NCBI RefSeq assembly: GCF_022682495.2
Contig: NW_026527291.1
Coordinates: forward strand, 372,001 to 436,000
Length of the DNA: 64,000 bases
Reading direction: 5' to 3'
DNA from: Desmodus rotundus
Lineage: Eukaryota; Chordata; Mammalia; Chiroptera; Phyllostomidae
The notes below the pieces were generated by a model. The model was not told the DNA's origin. It ran no database searches and saw only the letters and a list, made by a program, of their open reading frames with translations. Positions 8,712 to 22,510 of the stretch are shown in pieces (the first letter of the stretch is position 1; the number at the start of each line of letters is the position of its first letter). A program made the translations under genes and the position numbers.

Positions 8712-11049
8712 ATAAGCAGCCCTCTGCCTCCACGGGGCTCAAAAACCTGGGCCCGTTGTGCGAGCACCTGGCGTTCGTGCAGGCAAACCCGCAGACCCCT
8801 CTGGTCCGAACCCACCACTGCGAAGATCCCACTTTTCTTCCATCAGTAAAGGGGTCCTCCTTGAGGAGTGGAGGAACACGGGGAAGCCCCCAGGAGATGG
8901 CTTTTCTCCGAGCCGCGCCTGGCTCCTTTCGGGCCTATACGTGGGCCGCGCGTGCGCAATCAGGCTCCCCACAACAGGCCTCCCTCGGGTCACGGGGCCC
9001 ACCCTTGAGGTGTCTCCTGACCCACCCTTGAGGGGTCACGTGACCCACCCCCGGGGGGTCTCGTGACGCACCCCTGAGGGGTCACGTGACCCACCCCTGG
9101 GGGGTCTCGTGACCCACCCCTGAGGGGTCACGTGACCCACCCTTGAGGGGTTTCGTGACCCACCCTTTTGGGGTCACGTGACCCACCCTTTTGGGGTCTC
9201 GTGACCCAGCCTTGGGAGGTCACCTGTCCCACCCTGGAGGGGTCAGGTGACCCGCCCTTGAGAGGTCACAGCAGTTTCACAGGGTCCCTGCGCACCTGTC
9301 CATGGAAACAGAAGCCCTCCCTGCCACTCAGAGGACCGTGCGATTTCCCCTAGGCCACACTGCCCAGCAGGACTCTCAGCCCCGCACAGACAGTGTGCTA
9401 AGGACAGACTTGGATACCGGGGCCCTGGGCGGGGGATTTTCCATGGAACTCTCTAAGGGCCCGGTGCCCTGTGTCGCCCGGGAGTGCCCATGCCCTTCCT
9501 TGACCCCGCAGGACACTTGCCTCCAGCAATAAGCAGCCGTCTGCCTCCACGGGGCTCAAACACCTGGGCCCGGTGTGCGGGAACCTGGCGTACGTGGAGG
9601 CAAACCCCCAGACCCCTCTGGCCCGAACCCACCACTGCGAAGATCCCCCTTTTCTTCCATCCGTAAAGGGGCCCTCCCTGGGGAGTGGAGGAACACGGGG
9701 AGGCCCCCAGGAGATGGCTTTTCTCCGAGCCGCGGCTGGCTCCTTTCGGGCCCATACGTGGGCCGCGCGTGCGCACTCAGGCTCCCCACAACAGGCCTCC
9801 CTCGGGTCACGGGGCCCACCCTTGTGGTGTCTCCTGACCCACCCATGAGGGGTCAAGTGACCCACGCCCGGGGGGTCTCGTGACCCACCCCTGAGGTGTC
9901 ACGTGACCCACCCCTGGGGGGTCTCGTGACCCACCCTTGAGGGGTCACGTGACCCACCCCTGAGGGGTCACGTGACCCACACCTGCGGGGTCACGTGACC
10001 CACCCCTGGGGGGTCTCGTGACGCACCCCTGAGGGGTCACGTGACCCACCCCTGGGGGGTCTCGTGACGCACCCCTGAGGGGTCACGTGACCCACCCTTG
10101 AGGGGTTTCGTGACCCACCCTTTTGGTGTCACGTGACCCACCCTTTTGGGGTCTCGTGACCCACCCTTGGGAAGTCACCTGTCCCACCCTGGAGGGGTCA
10201 GGTTACCCGACCTTGAGAGGTCACAGCAGTTTCACAGGGTCCCTGCGCACCTGTCCATGGAAACAGAAGCCCTCCCTGCCACTCAGAGGACCGCGCGATT
10301 ACCCCTAGGCCACACTGCCCAGCAGCACTCTCAGCCCCGCACAGACAGTGTGCTAAGGACAGACTTTGATACCGGGGCCCTGGGCGGGGGATTTTCCATG
10401 GAACTCTCTAAGGGCCCGGTGCCCTGTGTCGCCCGGGAGTGCCCAAGCCCTTCCTTGACCCCGCAGGACACTTGCATCCAGCAATAAGCAGCCGTCTGCC
10501 TCCACGGGGCTCAAACACCTGGGCCCGGTGTGCGGGAACCTGGCGTACGTGGAGGCAAACCCCCAGACCCCTCTGGCCCGAACCCACCACTGCGAAGATC
10601 CCCCTTTTCTTCCATCCGTAAAGGGGCCCTCCCTGGGGAGTGGAGGAACATGGGGAGGCCCCCAGGAGATGGCTTTTCTCCGAGCCGCGGCTGGCTCGTT
10701 TCGGGCCTATACGTGGGCCGCGCATGCGCACTCAGGCTCCAAAGCACACGCCTTCCTCGGCTCACCTGACCCACCCTTTAGAGGTCACAGCAGTTCCACA
10801 GGGTCCCTGGGCACCAGTCCGTGGACACAGGAGCCCTCCCTGCCACCTAAAGGACCACGCGATTTCCGCTGGGGAACACTCCCCAGAAGCACTCCCAGCC
10901 TCGCACAGACACTGTGCGCAGGATAGACTTGTGGACCAGGGGCCTGGGGGGGGGAATTTTCCAGGGAACTCGCTAAAGGCCAGGTGCCCTCTGTCGCCCT
11001 GGGAGTGCCCACGCCATCCCTTAACCCTGCAGGACACTATCATCCAGCA
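8712..11049 (+). repeat. U6: Lb12 (8712-9528) + hybrid S/La18 (9529-10483) + S566 (10484-11049)
   Basis: Same structure as U3, 5,379 bp downstream of it. The S-to-La switch lies between 9681 and 9696, the same monomer position as in U3, so both descend from one crossover. Confidence 0.93.
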
Positions 11050-12570
11050 ATAAGCAGCCCTCTGCCTCCACGGGGCTCAAACACCTGGGGCCGTTGTGCG
11101 AGCACCTGGCGTTCGTGCAGGCAAACCCGCAGACCCCTCTGGCCCGAACCCACCACTGCGAAGATCCCACTTTTCTTCCATCCGTAAAGGGGTCCTCCTT
11201 GAGGAGTGGAGGAACACGGGGAGGCCCCCAGGAGATGGCTTTTCTCCGAGCCGCGGCTGGCTCCTTTCGGGCCCATACGTGGGCCGCGCGTGCGCACTCA
11301 GGCTCCCCACAACAGGCCTCCCTCGGGTCACGGGGCCCACCCTTGTGGTGTCTCCTGACCCACCCATGAGGGGTCAAGTGACCCACGCCCGGGGGGTCTC
11401 GTGACCCACCCCTGAGGTGTCACGTGACCCACCCCTGGGGGGTCTCGTGACCCACCCTTGAGGGGTCACGTGACCCACCCCTGAGGGGTCACGTGACCCA
11501 CACCTGCGGGGTCACGTGACCCACCCCTGGGGGGTCTCGTGACGCACCCCTGCGGGGTCACGTGACCCACCCCTGGGGGGTCTCGTGACGCACCCCTGAG
11601 GGGTCACGTGACCCACCCTTGAGGGGTTTCGTGACCCACCCTTTTGGTGTCACGTGACCCACCCTTTTGGGGTCTCGTGACCCACCCTTGGGAAGTCACC
11701 TGTCCCACCCTGGAGGGGTCAGGTTACCCGACCTTGAGAGGTCACAGCAGTTTCACAGGGTCCCTGCGCACCTGTCCATGGAAACAGAAGCCCTCCCTGC
11801 CACTCAGAGGACCGCGCGATTACCCCTAGGCCACACTGCCCAGCAGCACTCTCAGCCCCGCACAGACAGTGTGCTAAGGACAGACTTGGATACCGGGGCC
11901 CTGGGCGGGGGATTTTCCATGGAACTCTCTAAGGGCCCGGTGCCCTGTGTCGCCCGGGAGTGCCCAAGCCCTTCCTTGACCCCGCAGGACACTTGCATCC
12001 AGCAATAAGCAGCCGTCTGCCTCCACGGGGCTCAAACACCTGGGCCCGGTGTGCGGGAACCTGGCGTACGTGGAGGCAAACCCCCAGACCCCTCTGGCCC
12101 GAACCCACCACTGCGAAGATCCCCCTTTTCTTCCATCCGTAAAGGGGCCCTCCCTGGGGAGTGGAGGAACATGGGGAGGCCCCCAGGAGATGGCTTTTCT
12201 CCGAGCCGCGGCTGGCTCGTTTCGGGCCTATACGTGGGCCGCGCATGCGCACTCAGGCTCCAAAGCACACGCCTTCCTCGGCTCACCTGACCCACCCTTT
12301 AGAGGTCACAGCAGTTCCACAGGGTCCCTGGGCACCAGTCCGTGGACACAGGAGCCCTCCCTGCCACCTAAAGGACCACGCGATTTCCGCTGGGGAACAC
12401 TCCCCAGAAGCACTCCCAGCCTCGCACAGACACTGTGCGCAGGATAGACTTGTGGACCAGGGGCCTGGGGGGGGGAATTTTCCAGGGAACTCGCTAAAGG
12501 CCAGGTGCCCTCTGTCGCCCTGGGAGTGCCCACGCCATCCCTTAACCCTGCAGGACACTATCATCCAGCA
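11050..12570 (+). repeat. U7: La18 (11050-12004) + S566 (12005-12570)
   Basis: Matches U4 at +5,379 and U26 at +32,390, including the CTGCGGGG VNTR unit near 11551 and TTGGATACC. Confidence 0.93.
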
Positions 12571-14090
12571 ATAAGCAGCCCTCTGCCTCCACGGGGCTCA
12601 AAAACCTGGGCCCGTTGTGCGAGCACCTGGCGTTCGTGCAGGCAAACCCGCAGACCCCTCTGGCCCGAACCCACCACTGCGAAGATCCCACTTTTCTTCC
12701 ATCAGTAAAGGGGTCCTCCTTGAGGAGTGGAGGAACACGGGGAAGCCCCCAGGAGATGGCTTTTCTCCGAGCCGCGCCTGGCTCCTTTCGGGCCTATACG
12801 TGGGCCGCGCGTGCGCACTCAGGCTCCCCACAACAGGCCTCCCTCGGGTCACGGGGCCCACCCTTGAGGTGTCTCCTGACCCACCCTTGAGGGGTCACGT
12901 GACCCACCCCCGGGGGGTCTCGTGACGCACCCCTGAGGGGTCACGTGACCCACCCCTGGGGGGTCTCGTGACCCACCCTTGAGGGGTCAGGTGACCCACC
13001 CCTGAGGGGTCATGTGACCCACACCTGCGGGGTCACGTGACCCAACCCTGGGGGGTCTCGTGACGCACCCCTGAGGGGTCACGTGACCCACCCCTGGGGG
13101 GTCTCGTGACCCACCCCTGAGGGGTCACGTGACCCACCCTTGAGGGGTTTCGTGACCCACCCTTTTGGGGTCACGTGACCCACCCTTTTGGGGTCTCGTG
13201 ACCCAGCCTTGGGAGGTCACCTGTCCCACCCTGGAGGGGTCAGGTGACCCGCCCTTGAGAGGTCACAGCAGTTTCACAGGGTCCCTGCGCACCTGTCCAT
13301 GGAAACAGAAGCCCTCCCTGCCACTCAGAGGACCGCGCGATTACCCCTAGGCCACACTGCCCAGCAGCACTCTCAGCCCCGCACAGACAGTGTGCTAAGG
13401 ACAGACTTTGATACCGGGGCCCTGGGCGGGGGATTTTCCATGGAACTCTCTAAGGGCCCGGTGCCCTGTGTCGCCCGGGAGTGCCCAAGCCCTTCCTTGA
13501 CCCCGCAGGACACTTGCATCCAGCAATAAGCAGCCGTCTGCCTCCACGGGGCTCAAACACCTGGGCCCGGTGTGCGGGAACCTGGCGTACGTGGAGGCAA
13601 ACCCCAGACCCCTCTGGCCCGAACCCACCACTGGGAAGATCCCCCTTTTCTTCCATCCGTAAAGGGGCCCTCCCTGGGGAGTGGAGGGACATGGGGAGGC
13701 CCCCAGGAGATGGCTTTTCTCCGAGCTGCGGCTGGCTCGTTTCGGGCCTATACGTGGGCCGCGCATGCGCACTCAGGCTCCCAAGCACACGCCTTCCTCG
13801 GCTCACCTGACCCATCCTTTAGAGGTCACAGCAGTTCCACAGGGTCCCTGGGCACCTGTCCGAGGACACAGGAGCCCTCCCTGTCACCTAAAGGACCACG
13901 CGATTTCCGCTGGGGAACACTCCCCAGAAGCACTCCCAGCCTCGCACAGACACTGTGCGCAGGATAGACTTGTGGACCAGGGGCCTGGGGGGGGGAATTT
14001 TCCAGGGAACTCTCTAAAGGCCAGGTGCCCTCTGTCGCCCTGGGAGTGCCCACGCCATCCCTTAACCCTGCAGGACACTATCATCCAGCA
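12571..14090 (+). repeat. U8: Lb18 (12571-13525) + S565 (13526-14090)
   Basis: Lb with R1 and TTTGATACC. S565 is the fully diverged form: GAGCTGCGG (T at 13727), CCCAAGCAC, CCATCCTTTAGAG, CACCTGTCCGAGG and CTCTCTAAAGG distinguish it from the S565 of U5. Confidence 0.93.
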
Positions 14091-15611
14091 ATAAGCAGCC
14101 CTCTGCCTCCACGGGGCTCAAACACCTGGGGCCGTTGTGCGAGCACCTGGCGTTCGTGCAGGCAAACCCGCAGACCCCTCTGGCCCGAACCCACCACTGC
14201 GAAGATCCCACTTTTCTTCCATCCGTAAAGGGGTCCTCCTTGAGGAGTGGAGGAACACGGGGAGGCCCCCAGGAGATGGCTTTTCTCCGAGCCGCGGCTG
14301 GCTCCTTTCGGGCCCATACGTGGGCCGCGCGTGCGCACTCAGGCTCCCCACAACAGGCCTCCCTCGGGTCACGGGGCCCACCCTTGTGGTGTCTCCTGAC
14401 CCACCCATGAGGGGTCAAGTGACCCACGCCCGGGGGGTCTCGTGACCCACCCCTGAGGTGTCACGTGACCCACCCCTGGGGGGTCTCGTGACCCACCCTT
14501 GAGGGGTCACGTGACCCACCCCTGAGGGGTCACGTGACCCACACCTGCGGGGTCACGTGACCCACCCCTGGGGGGTCTCGTGACGCACCCCTGAGGGGTC
14601 ACGTGACCCACCCCTGGGGGGTCTCGTGACGCACCCCTGAGGGGTCACGTGACCCACCCTTGAGGGGTTTCGTGACCCACCCTTTTGGTGTCACGTGACC
14701 CACCCTTTTGGGGTCTCGTGACCCACCCTTGGGAAGTCACCTGTCCCACCCTGGAGGGGTCAGGTTACCCGACCTTGAGAGGTCACAGCAGTTTCACAGG
14801 GTCCCTGCGCACCTGTCCATGGAAACAGAAGCCCTCCCTGCCACTCAGAGGACCGCGCGATTACCCCTAGGCCACACTGCCCAGCAGCACTCTCAGCCCC
14901 GCACAGACAGTGTGCTAAGGACAGACTTTGATACCGGGGCCCTGGGCGGGGGATTTTCCATGGAACTCTCTAAGGGCCCGGTGCCCTGTGTCGCCCGGGA
15001 GTGCCCAAGCCCTTCCTTGACCCCGCAGGACACTTGCATCCAGCAATAAGCAGCCGTCTGCCTCCACGGGGCTCAAACACCTGGGCCCGGTGTGCGGGAA
15101 CCTGGCGTACGTGGAGGCAAACCCCCAGACCCCTCTGGCCCGAACCCACCACTGCGAAGATCCCCCTTTTCTTCCATCCGTAAAGGGGCCCTCCCTGGGG
15201 AGTGGAGGAACATGGGGAGGCCCCCAGGAGATGGCTTTTCTCCGAGCCGCGGCTGGCTCGTTTCGGGCCTATACGTGGGCCGCGCATGCGCACTCAGGCT
15301 CCAAAGCACACGCCTTCCTCGGCTCACCTGACCCACCCTTTAGAGGTCACAGCAGTTCCACAGGGTCCCTGGGCACCAGTCCGTGGACACAGGAGCCCTC
15401 CCTGCCACCTAAAGGACCACGCGATTTCCGCTGGGGAACACTCCCCAGAAGCACTCCCAGCCTCGCACAGACACTGTGCGCAGGATAGACTTGTGGACCA
15501 GGGGCCTGGGGGGGGGAATTTTCCAGGGAACTCGTTAAAGGCCAGGTGCCCTCTGTCGCCCTGGGAGTGCCCACGCCATCCCTTAACCCTGCAGGACACT
15601 ATCATCCAGCA
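14091..15611 (+). repeat. U9: La18 (14091-15045) + S566 (15046-15611)
   Basis: La/R1 with TTTGATACC. C to T at 15535 (CTCGTTAAAGG) in the S right arm is shared with U14 (23955) and U29 (49446) only, marking these as copies of one ancestor. Confidence 0.93.
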
Positions 15612-17131
15612 ATAAGCAGCCCTCTGCCTCCACGGGGCTCAAACACCTGGGGCCGTTGTGCGAGCACCTGGCGTTCGTGCAGGCAAACCCGCAGACCCCT
15701 CTGGCCCGAACCCACCACTGCGAAGATCCCACTTTTCTTCCATCCGTAAAGGGGTCCTCCTTGAGGAGTGGAGGAACACGGGGAAGCCCCCAGGAGATGG
15801 CTTTTCTCCGAGCCGCGCCTGGCTCCTTTCGGGCCTATACGTGGGCCGCGCGTGCGCACTCAGGCTCCCCACAACAGGCCTCCCTCGGGTCACGGGGCCC
15901 ACCCTTGAGGTGTCTCCTGACCCACCCTTGAGGGGTCACGTGACCCACCCCCGGGGGGTCTCGTGACGCACCCCTGAGGGGTCACGTGACCCACCCCTGG
16001 GGGGTCTCGTGACCCACCCTTGAGGGGTCAGGTGACCCACCCCTGAGGGGTCATGTGACCCACACCTGCGGGGTCACGTGACCCAACCCTGGGGGGTCTC
16101 GTGACGCACCCCTGAGGGGTCACGTGACCCACCCCTGGGGGGTCTCGTGACCCACCCCTGAGGGGTCACGTGACCCACCCTTGAGGGGTTTCGTGACCCA
16201 CCCTTTTGGGGTCACGTGACCCACCCTTTTGGGGTCTCGTGACCCAGCCTTGGGAGGTCACCTGTCCCACCCTGGAGGGGTCAGGTGACCCGCCCTTGAG
16301 AGGTCACAGCAGTTTCACAGGGTCCCTGCGCACCTGTCCATGGAAACAGAAGCCCTCCCTGCCACTCAGAGGACCGCGCGATTACCCCTAGGCCACACTG
16401 CCCAGCAGCACTCTCAGCCCCGCACAGACAGTGTGCTAAGGACAGACTTTGATACCGGGGCCCTGGGCGGGGGATTTTCCATGGAACTCTCTAAGGGCCC
16501 GGTGCCCTGTGTCGCCCGGGAGTGCCCAAGCCCTTCCTTGACCCCGCAGGACACTTGCATCCAGCAATAAGCAGCCGTCTGCCTCCACGGGGCTCAAACA
16601 CCTGGGCCCGGTGTGCGGGAACCTGGCGTACGTGGAGGCAAACCCCAGACCCCTCTGGCCCGAACCCACCACTGGGAAGATCCCCCTTTTCTTCCATCCG
16701 TAAAGGGGCCCTCCCTGGGGAGTGGAGGGACATGGGGAGGCCCCCAGGAGATGGCTTTTCTCCGAGCTGCGGCTGGCTCGTTTCGGGCCTATACGTGGGC
16801 CGCGCATGCGCACTCAGGCTCCCAAGCACACGCCTTCCTCGGCTCACCTGACCCATCCTTTAGAGGTCACAGCAGTTCCACAGGGTCCCTGGGCACCTGT
16901 CCGAGGACACAGGAGCCCTCCCTGTCACCTAAAGGACCACGCGATTTCCGCTGGGGAACACTCCCCAGAAGCACTCCCAGCCTCGCACAGACACTGTGCG
17001 CAGGATAGACTTGTGGACCAGGGGCCTGGGGGGGGGAATTTTCCAGGGAACTCTCTAAAGGCCAGGTGCCCTCTGTCGCCCTGGGAGTGCCCACGCCATC
17101 CCTTAACCCTGCAGGACACTATCATCCAGCA
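15612..17131 (+). repeat. U10: La/Lb chimera, 18 units (15612-16566) + S565 (16567-17131)
   Basis: The left arm starts as La (ACCTGGGGCCG, CCATCCGTAAAG) and switches to Lb (GGAAGCCCC, GCCGCGCCTGG, CCTTGAGGTG) between about 15750 and 15785. The same chimera recurs in U15, U21, U30 and U36. Confidence 0.92.
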
Positions 17132-19469
17132 ATAAGCAGCCCTCTGCCTCCACGGGGCTCAAACACCTGGGGCCGTTGTGCGAGCACCTGGCGTTCGTGC
17201 AGGCAAACCCCCAGACCCCTCTGGCCCGAACCCACCACTGCGAAGATCCCCCTTTTCTTCCATCCGTAAAGGGGTCCTCCTTGAGGAGTGGAGGAACACG
17301 GGGAGGCCCCCAGGAGATGGCTTTTCTCCGAGCCGCGGCTGGCTCCTTTCGGGCCCATACGTGGGCCGCGCGTGCGCACTCAGGCTCCCCACAACAGGCC
17401 TCCCTCGGGTCACGGGGCCCACCCTTGTGGTGTCTCCTGACCCACCCATGAGGGGTCAAGTGACCCACGCCCGGGGGGTCTCGTGACCCACCCCTGAGGT
17501 GTCACGTGACCCACCCCTGGGGGGTCTCGTGACCCACCCCTGAGGGGTCACGTGACCCACCCTTGAGGGGTTTCGTGACCCACCCTTTTGGGGTCACGTG
17601 ACCCACCCTTTTGGGGTCTCGTGACCCAGCCTTGGGAGGTCACCTGTCCCACCCTGGAGGGGTCAGGTGACCCGCCCTTGAGAGGTCACAGCAGTTTCAC
17701 AGGGTCCCTGCGCACCTGTCCATGGAAACAGAAGCCCTCCCTGCCACTCAGAGGACCGTGCGATTTCCCCTAGGCCACACTGCCCAGCAGGACTCTCAGC
17801 CCCGCACAGACAGTGTGCTAAGGACAGACTTGGATACCGGGGCCCTGGGCGGGGGATTTTCCATGGAACTCTCTAAGGGCCCGGTGCCCTGTGTCGCCCG
17901 GGAGTGCCCATGCCCTTCCTTGACCCCGCAGGACACTTGCCTCCAGCAATAAGCAGCCGTCTGCCTCCACGGGGCTCAAACACCTGGGCCCGGTGTGCGG
18001 GAACCTGGCGTACGTGGAGGCAAACCCCCAGACCCCTCTGGCCCGAACCCACCACTGCGAAGATCCCCCTTTTCTTCCATCCGTAAAGGGGCCCTCCCTG
18101 GGGAGTGGAGGAACACGGGGAGGCCCCCAGGAGATGGCTTTTCTCCGAGCCGCGGCTGGCTCCTTTCGGGCCCATACGTGGGCCGCGCGTGCGCACTCAG
18201 GCTCCCCACAACAGGCCTCCCTCGGGTCACGGGGCCCACCCTTGTGGTGTCTCCTGACCCACCCATGAGGGGTCAAGTGACCCACGCCCGGGGGGTCTCG
18301 TGACCCACCCCTGAGGTGTCACGTGACCCACCCCTGGGGGGTCTCGTGACCCACCCTTGAGGGGTCACGTGACCCACCCCTGAGGGGTCACGTGACCCAC
18401 ACCTGCGGGGTCACGTGACCCACCCCTGGGGGGTCTCGTGACGCACCCCTGCGGGGTCACGTGACCCACCCCTGGGGGGTCTCGTGACGCACCCCTGAGG
18501 GGTCACGTGACCCACCCTTGAGGGGTTTCGTGACCCACCCTTTTGGTGTCACGTGACCCACCCTTTTGGGGTCTCGTGACCCACCCTTGGGAAGTCACCT
18601 GTCCCACCCTGGAGGGGTCAGGTTACCCGACCTTGAGAGGTCACAGCAGTTTCACAGGGTCCCTGCGCACCTGTCCATGGAAACAGAAGCCCTCCCTGCC
18701 ACTCAGAGGACCGCGCGATTACCCCTAGGCCACACTGCCCAGCAGCACTCTCAGCCCCGCACAGACAGTGTGCTAAGGACAGACTTTGATACCGGGGCCC
18801 TGGGCGGGGGATTTTCCATGGAACTCTCTAAGGGCCCGGTGCCCTGTGTCGCCCGGGAGTGCCCAAGCCCTTCCTTGACCCCGCAGGACACTTGCATCCA
18901 GCAATAAGCAGCCGTCTGCCTCCACGGGGCTCAAACACCTGGGCCCGGTGTGCAGGAACCTGGCGTACGTGGAGGCAAACCCCCAGACCCCTCTGGCCCG
19001 AACCCACCACTGCGAAGATCCCCCTTTTCTTCCATCCGTAAAGGGGCCCTCCCTGGGGAGTGGAGGAACATGGGGAGGCCCCCAGGAGATGGCTTTTCTC
19101 CGAGCCGCGGCTGGCTCGTTTCGGGCCTATACGTGGGCCGCGCATGCGCACTCAGGCTCCAAAGCACACGCCTTCCTCGGCTCACCTGACCCACCCTTTA
19201 GAGGTCACAGCAGTTCCACAGGGTCCCTGGGCACCAGTCCGTGGACACAGGAGCCCTCCCTGCCACCTAAAGGACCACGCGATTTCCGCTGGGGAACACT
19301 CCCCAGAAGCACTCCCAGCCTCGCACAGACACTGTGCGCAGGATAGACTTGTGGACCAGGGGCCTGGGGGGGGGAATTTTCCAGGGAACTCGCTAAAGGC
19401 CAGGTGCCCTCTGTCGCCCTGGGAGTGCCCACGCCATCCCTTAACCCTGCAGGACACTATCATCCAGCA
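17132..19469 (+). repeat. U11: La/Lb mosaic, 12 units (17132-17948) + hybrid S/La18 (17949-18903) + S566 (18904-19469)
   Basis: The first L begins as La and ends as Lb/R2. Its left arm contains a small S-like patch: C at 17211 and C at 17251 where other L copies have G and A. The second L is the recurrent S/La hybrid (switch 18101-18116). CpG-to-CpA change at 18954 is private. Confidence 0.92.
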
Positions 19470-20990
19470 ATAAGCAGCCCTCTGCCTCCACGGGGCTCAA
19501 ACACCTGGGGCCGTTGTGCGAGCACCTGGCGTTCGTGCAGGCAAACCCGCAGACCCCTCTGGCCCGAACCCACCACTGCGAAGATCCCACTTTTCTTCCA
19601 TCCGTAAAGGGGTCCTCCTTGAGGAGTGGAGGAACACGGGGAGGCCCCCAGGAGATGGCTTTTCTCCGAGCCGCGGCTGGCTCCTTTCGGGCCCATACGT
19701 GGGCCGCGCGTGCGCACTCAGGCTCCCCACAACAGGCCTCCCTCGGGTCACGGGGCCCACCCTTGTGGTGTCTCCTGACCCACCCATGAGGGGTCAAGTG
19801 ACCCACGCCCGGGGGGTCTCGTGACCCACCCCTGAGGTGTCACGTGACCCACCCCTGGGGGGTCTCGTGACCCACCCTTGAGGGGTCACGTGACCCACCC
19901 CTGAGGGGTCACGTGACCCACACCTGCGGGGTCACGTGACCCACCCCTGGGGGGTCTCGTGACGCACCCCTGCGGGGTCACGTGACCCACCCCTGGGGGG
20001 TCTCGTGACGCACCCCTGAGGGGTCACGTGACCCACCCTTGAGGGGTTTCGTGACCCACCCTTTTGGTGTCACGTGACCCACCCTTTTGGGGTCTCGTGA
20101 CCCACCCTTGGGAAGTCACCTGTCCCACCCTGGAGGGGTCAGGTTACCCGACCTTGAGAGGTCACAGCAGTTTCACAGGGTCCCTGCGCACCTGTCCATG
20201 GAAACAGAAGCCCTCCCTGCCACTCAGAGGACCGCGCGATTACCCCTAGGCCACACTGCCCAGCAGCACTCTCAGCCCCGCACAGACAGTGTGCTAAGGA
20301 CAGACTTGGATACCGGGGCCCTGGGCGGGGGATTTTCCATGGAACTCTCTAAGGGCCCGGTGCCCTGTGTCGCCCGGGAGTGCCCAAGCCCTTCCTTGAC
20401 CCCGCAGGACACTTGCATCCAGCAATAAGCAGCCGTCTGCCTCCACGGGGCTCAAACACCTGGGCCCGGTGTGCGGGAACCTGGCGTACGTGGAGGCAAA
20501 CCCCCAGACCCCTCTGGCCCGAACCCACCACTGCGAAGATCCCCCTTTTCTTCCATCCGTAAAGGGGCCCTCCCTGGGGAGTGGAGGAACATGGGGAGGC
20601 CCCCAGGAGATGGCTTTTCTCCGAGCCGCGGCTGGCTCGTTTCGGGCCTATACGTGGGCCGCGCATGCGCACTCAGGCTCCAAAGCACACGCCTTCCTCG
20701 GCTCACCTGACCCACCCTTTAGAGGTCACAGCAGTTCCACAGGGTCCCTGGGCACCAGTCCGTGGACACAGGAGCCCTCCCTGCCACCTAAAGGACCACG
20801 CGATTTCCGCTGGGGAACACTCCCCAGAAGCACTCCCAGCCTCGCACAGACACTGTGCGCAGGATAGACTTGTGGACCAGGGGCCTGGGGGGGGGAATTT
20901 TCCAGGGAACTCGCTAAAGGCCAGGTGCCCTCTGTCGCCCTGGGAGTGCCCACGCCATCCCTTAACCCTGCAGGACACTATCATCCAGCA
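19470..20990 (+). repeat. U12: La18 (19470-20424) + S566 (20425-20990)
   Basis: Same class as U4 and U7, with CTGCGGGG near 19971 and TTGGATACC. It is the first complete unit of the 25,491-bp superduplication; its partner is U27. Confidence 0.93.
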
Positions 20991-22510
20991 ATAAGCAGCC
21001 CTCTGCCTCCACGGGGCTCAAAAACCTGGGCCCGTTGTGCGAGCACCTGGCGTTCGTGCAGGCAAACCCGCAGACCCCTCTGGCCCGAACCCACCACTGC
21101 GAAGATCCCACTTTTCTTCCATCAGTAAAGGGGTCCTCCTTGAGGAGTGGAGGAACACGGGGAAGCCCCCAGGAGATGGCTTTTCTCCGAGCCGCGCCTG
21201 GCTCCTTTCGGGCCTATACGTGGGCCGCGCGTGCGCACTCAGGCTCCCCACAACAGGCCTCCCTCGGGTCACGGGGCCCACCCTTGAGGTGTCTCCTGAC
21301 CCACCCTTGAGGGGTCACGTGACCCACCCCCGGGGGGTCTCGTGACGCACCCCTGAGGGGTCACGTGACCCACCCCTGGGGGGTCTCGTGACCCACCCTT
21401 GAGGGGTCAGGTGACCCACCCCTGAGGGGTCATGTGACCCACACCTGCGGGGTCACGTGACCCAACCCTGGGGGGTCTCGTGACGCACCCCTGAGGGGTC
21501 ACGTGACCCACCCCTGGGGGGTCTCGTGACCCACCCCTGAGGGGTCACGTGACCCACCCTTGAGGGGTTTCGTGACCCACCCTTTTGGGGTCACGTGACC
21601 CACCCTTTTGGGGTCTCGTGACCCAGCCTTGGGAGGTCACCTGTCCCACCCTGGAGGGGTCAGGTGACCCGCCCTTGAGAGGTCACAGCAGTTTCACAGG
21701 GTCCCTGCGCACCTGTCCATGGAAACAGAAGCCCTCCCTGCCACTCAGAGGACCGCGCGATTACCCCTAGGCCACACTGCCCAGCAGCACTCTCAGCCCC
21801 GCACAGACAGTGTGCTAAGGACAGACTTTGATACCGGGGCCCTGGGCGGGGGATTTTCCATGGAACTCTCTAAGGGCCCGGTGCCCTGTGTCGCCCGGGA
21901 GTGCCCAAGCCCTTCCTTGACCCCGCAGGACACTTGCATCCAGCAATAAGCAGCCGTCTGCCTCCACGGGGCTCAAACACCTGGGCCCGGTGTGCGGGAA
22001 CCTGGCGTACGTGGAGGCAAACCCCAGACCCCTCTGGCCCGAACCCACCACTGGGAAGATCCCCCTTTTCTTCCATCCGTAAAGGGGCCCTCCCTGGGGA
22101 GTGGAGGGACATGGGGAGGCCCCCAGGAGATGGCTTTTCTCCGAGCTGCGGCTGGCTCGTTTCGGGCCTATACGTGGGCCGCGCATGCGCACTCAGGCTC
22201 CCAAGCACACGCCTTCCTCGGCTCACCTGACCCATCCTTTAGAGGTCACAGCAGTTCCACAGGGTCCCTGGGCACCTGTCCGAGGACACAGGAGCCCTCC
22301 CTGTCACCTAAAGGACCACGCGATTTCCGCTGGGGAACACTCCCCAGAAGCACTCCCAGCCTCGCACAGACACTGTGCGCAGGATAGACTTGTGGACCAG
22401 GGGCCTGGGGGGGGGAATTTTCCAGGGAACTCTCTAAAGGCCAGGTGCCCTCTGTCGCCCTGGGAGTGCCCACGCCATCCCTTAACCCTGCAGGACACTA
22501 TCATCCAGCA
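20991..22510 (+). repeat. U13: Lb18 (20991-21945) + S565 (21946-22510)
   Basis: Copy of U8 at +8,420, with the same diverged S565. Partner U28 at +25,491. Confidence 0.93.

Larger units (their letters stand above)
7256..12602 (+). repeat. Duplicated block, offset 32,390 bp (partner 39646-44992)
   Basis: U5-U7 match the second half of U24 plus U25-U26. The rare A at 7680 is shared with 40070. Limits are the mismatches 7255/39645 and 12603/44993; 7851-7852 differs. Confidence 0.85.
9081..17210 (+). repeat. 8,420-bp tandem higher-order repeat, copy 1
   Basis: Block of one hybrid L-L unit plus four basic units (2,338+1,521+1,520+1,521+1,520 = 8,420). It matches 17501-25630; substitutions noticed at 10032/18452 and 10534/18954. 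The left limit is a G/T difference at 9080/17500. Confidence 0.88.
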
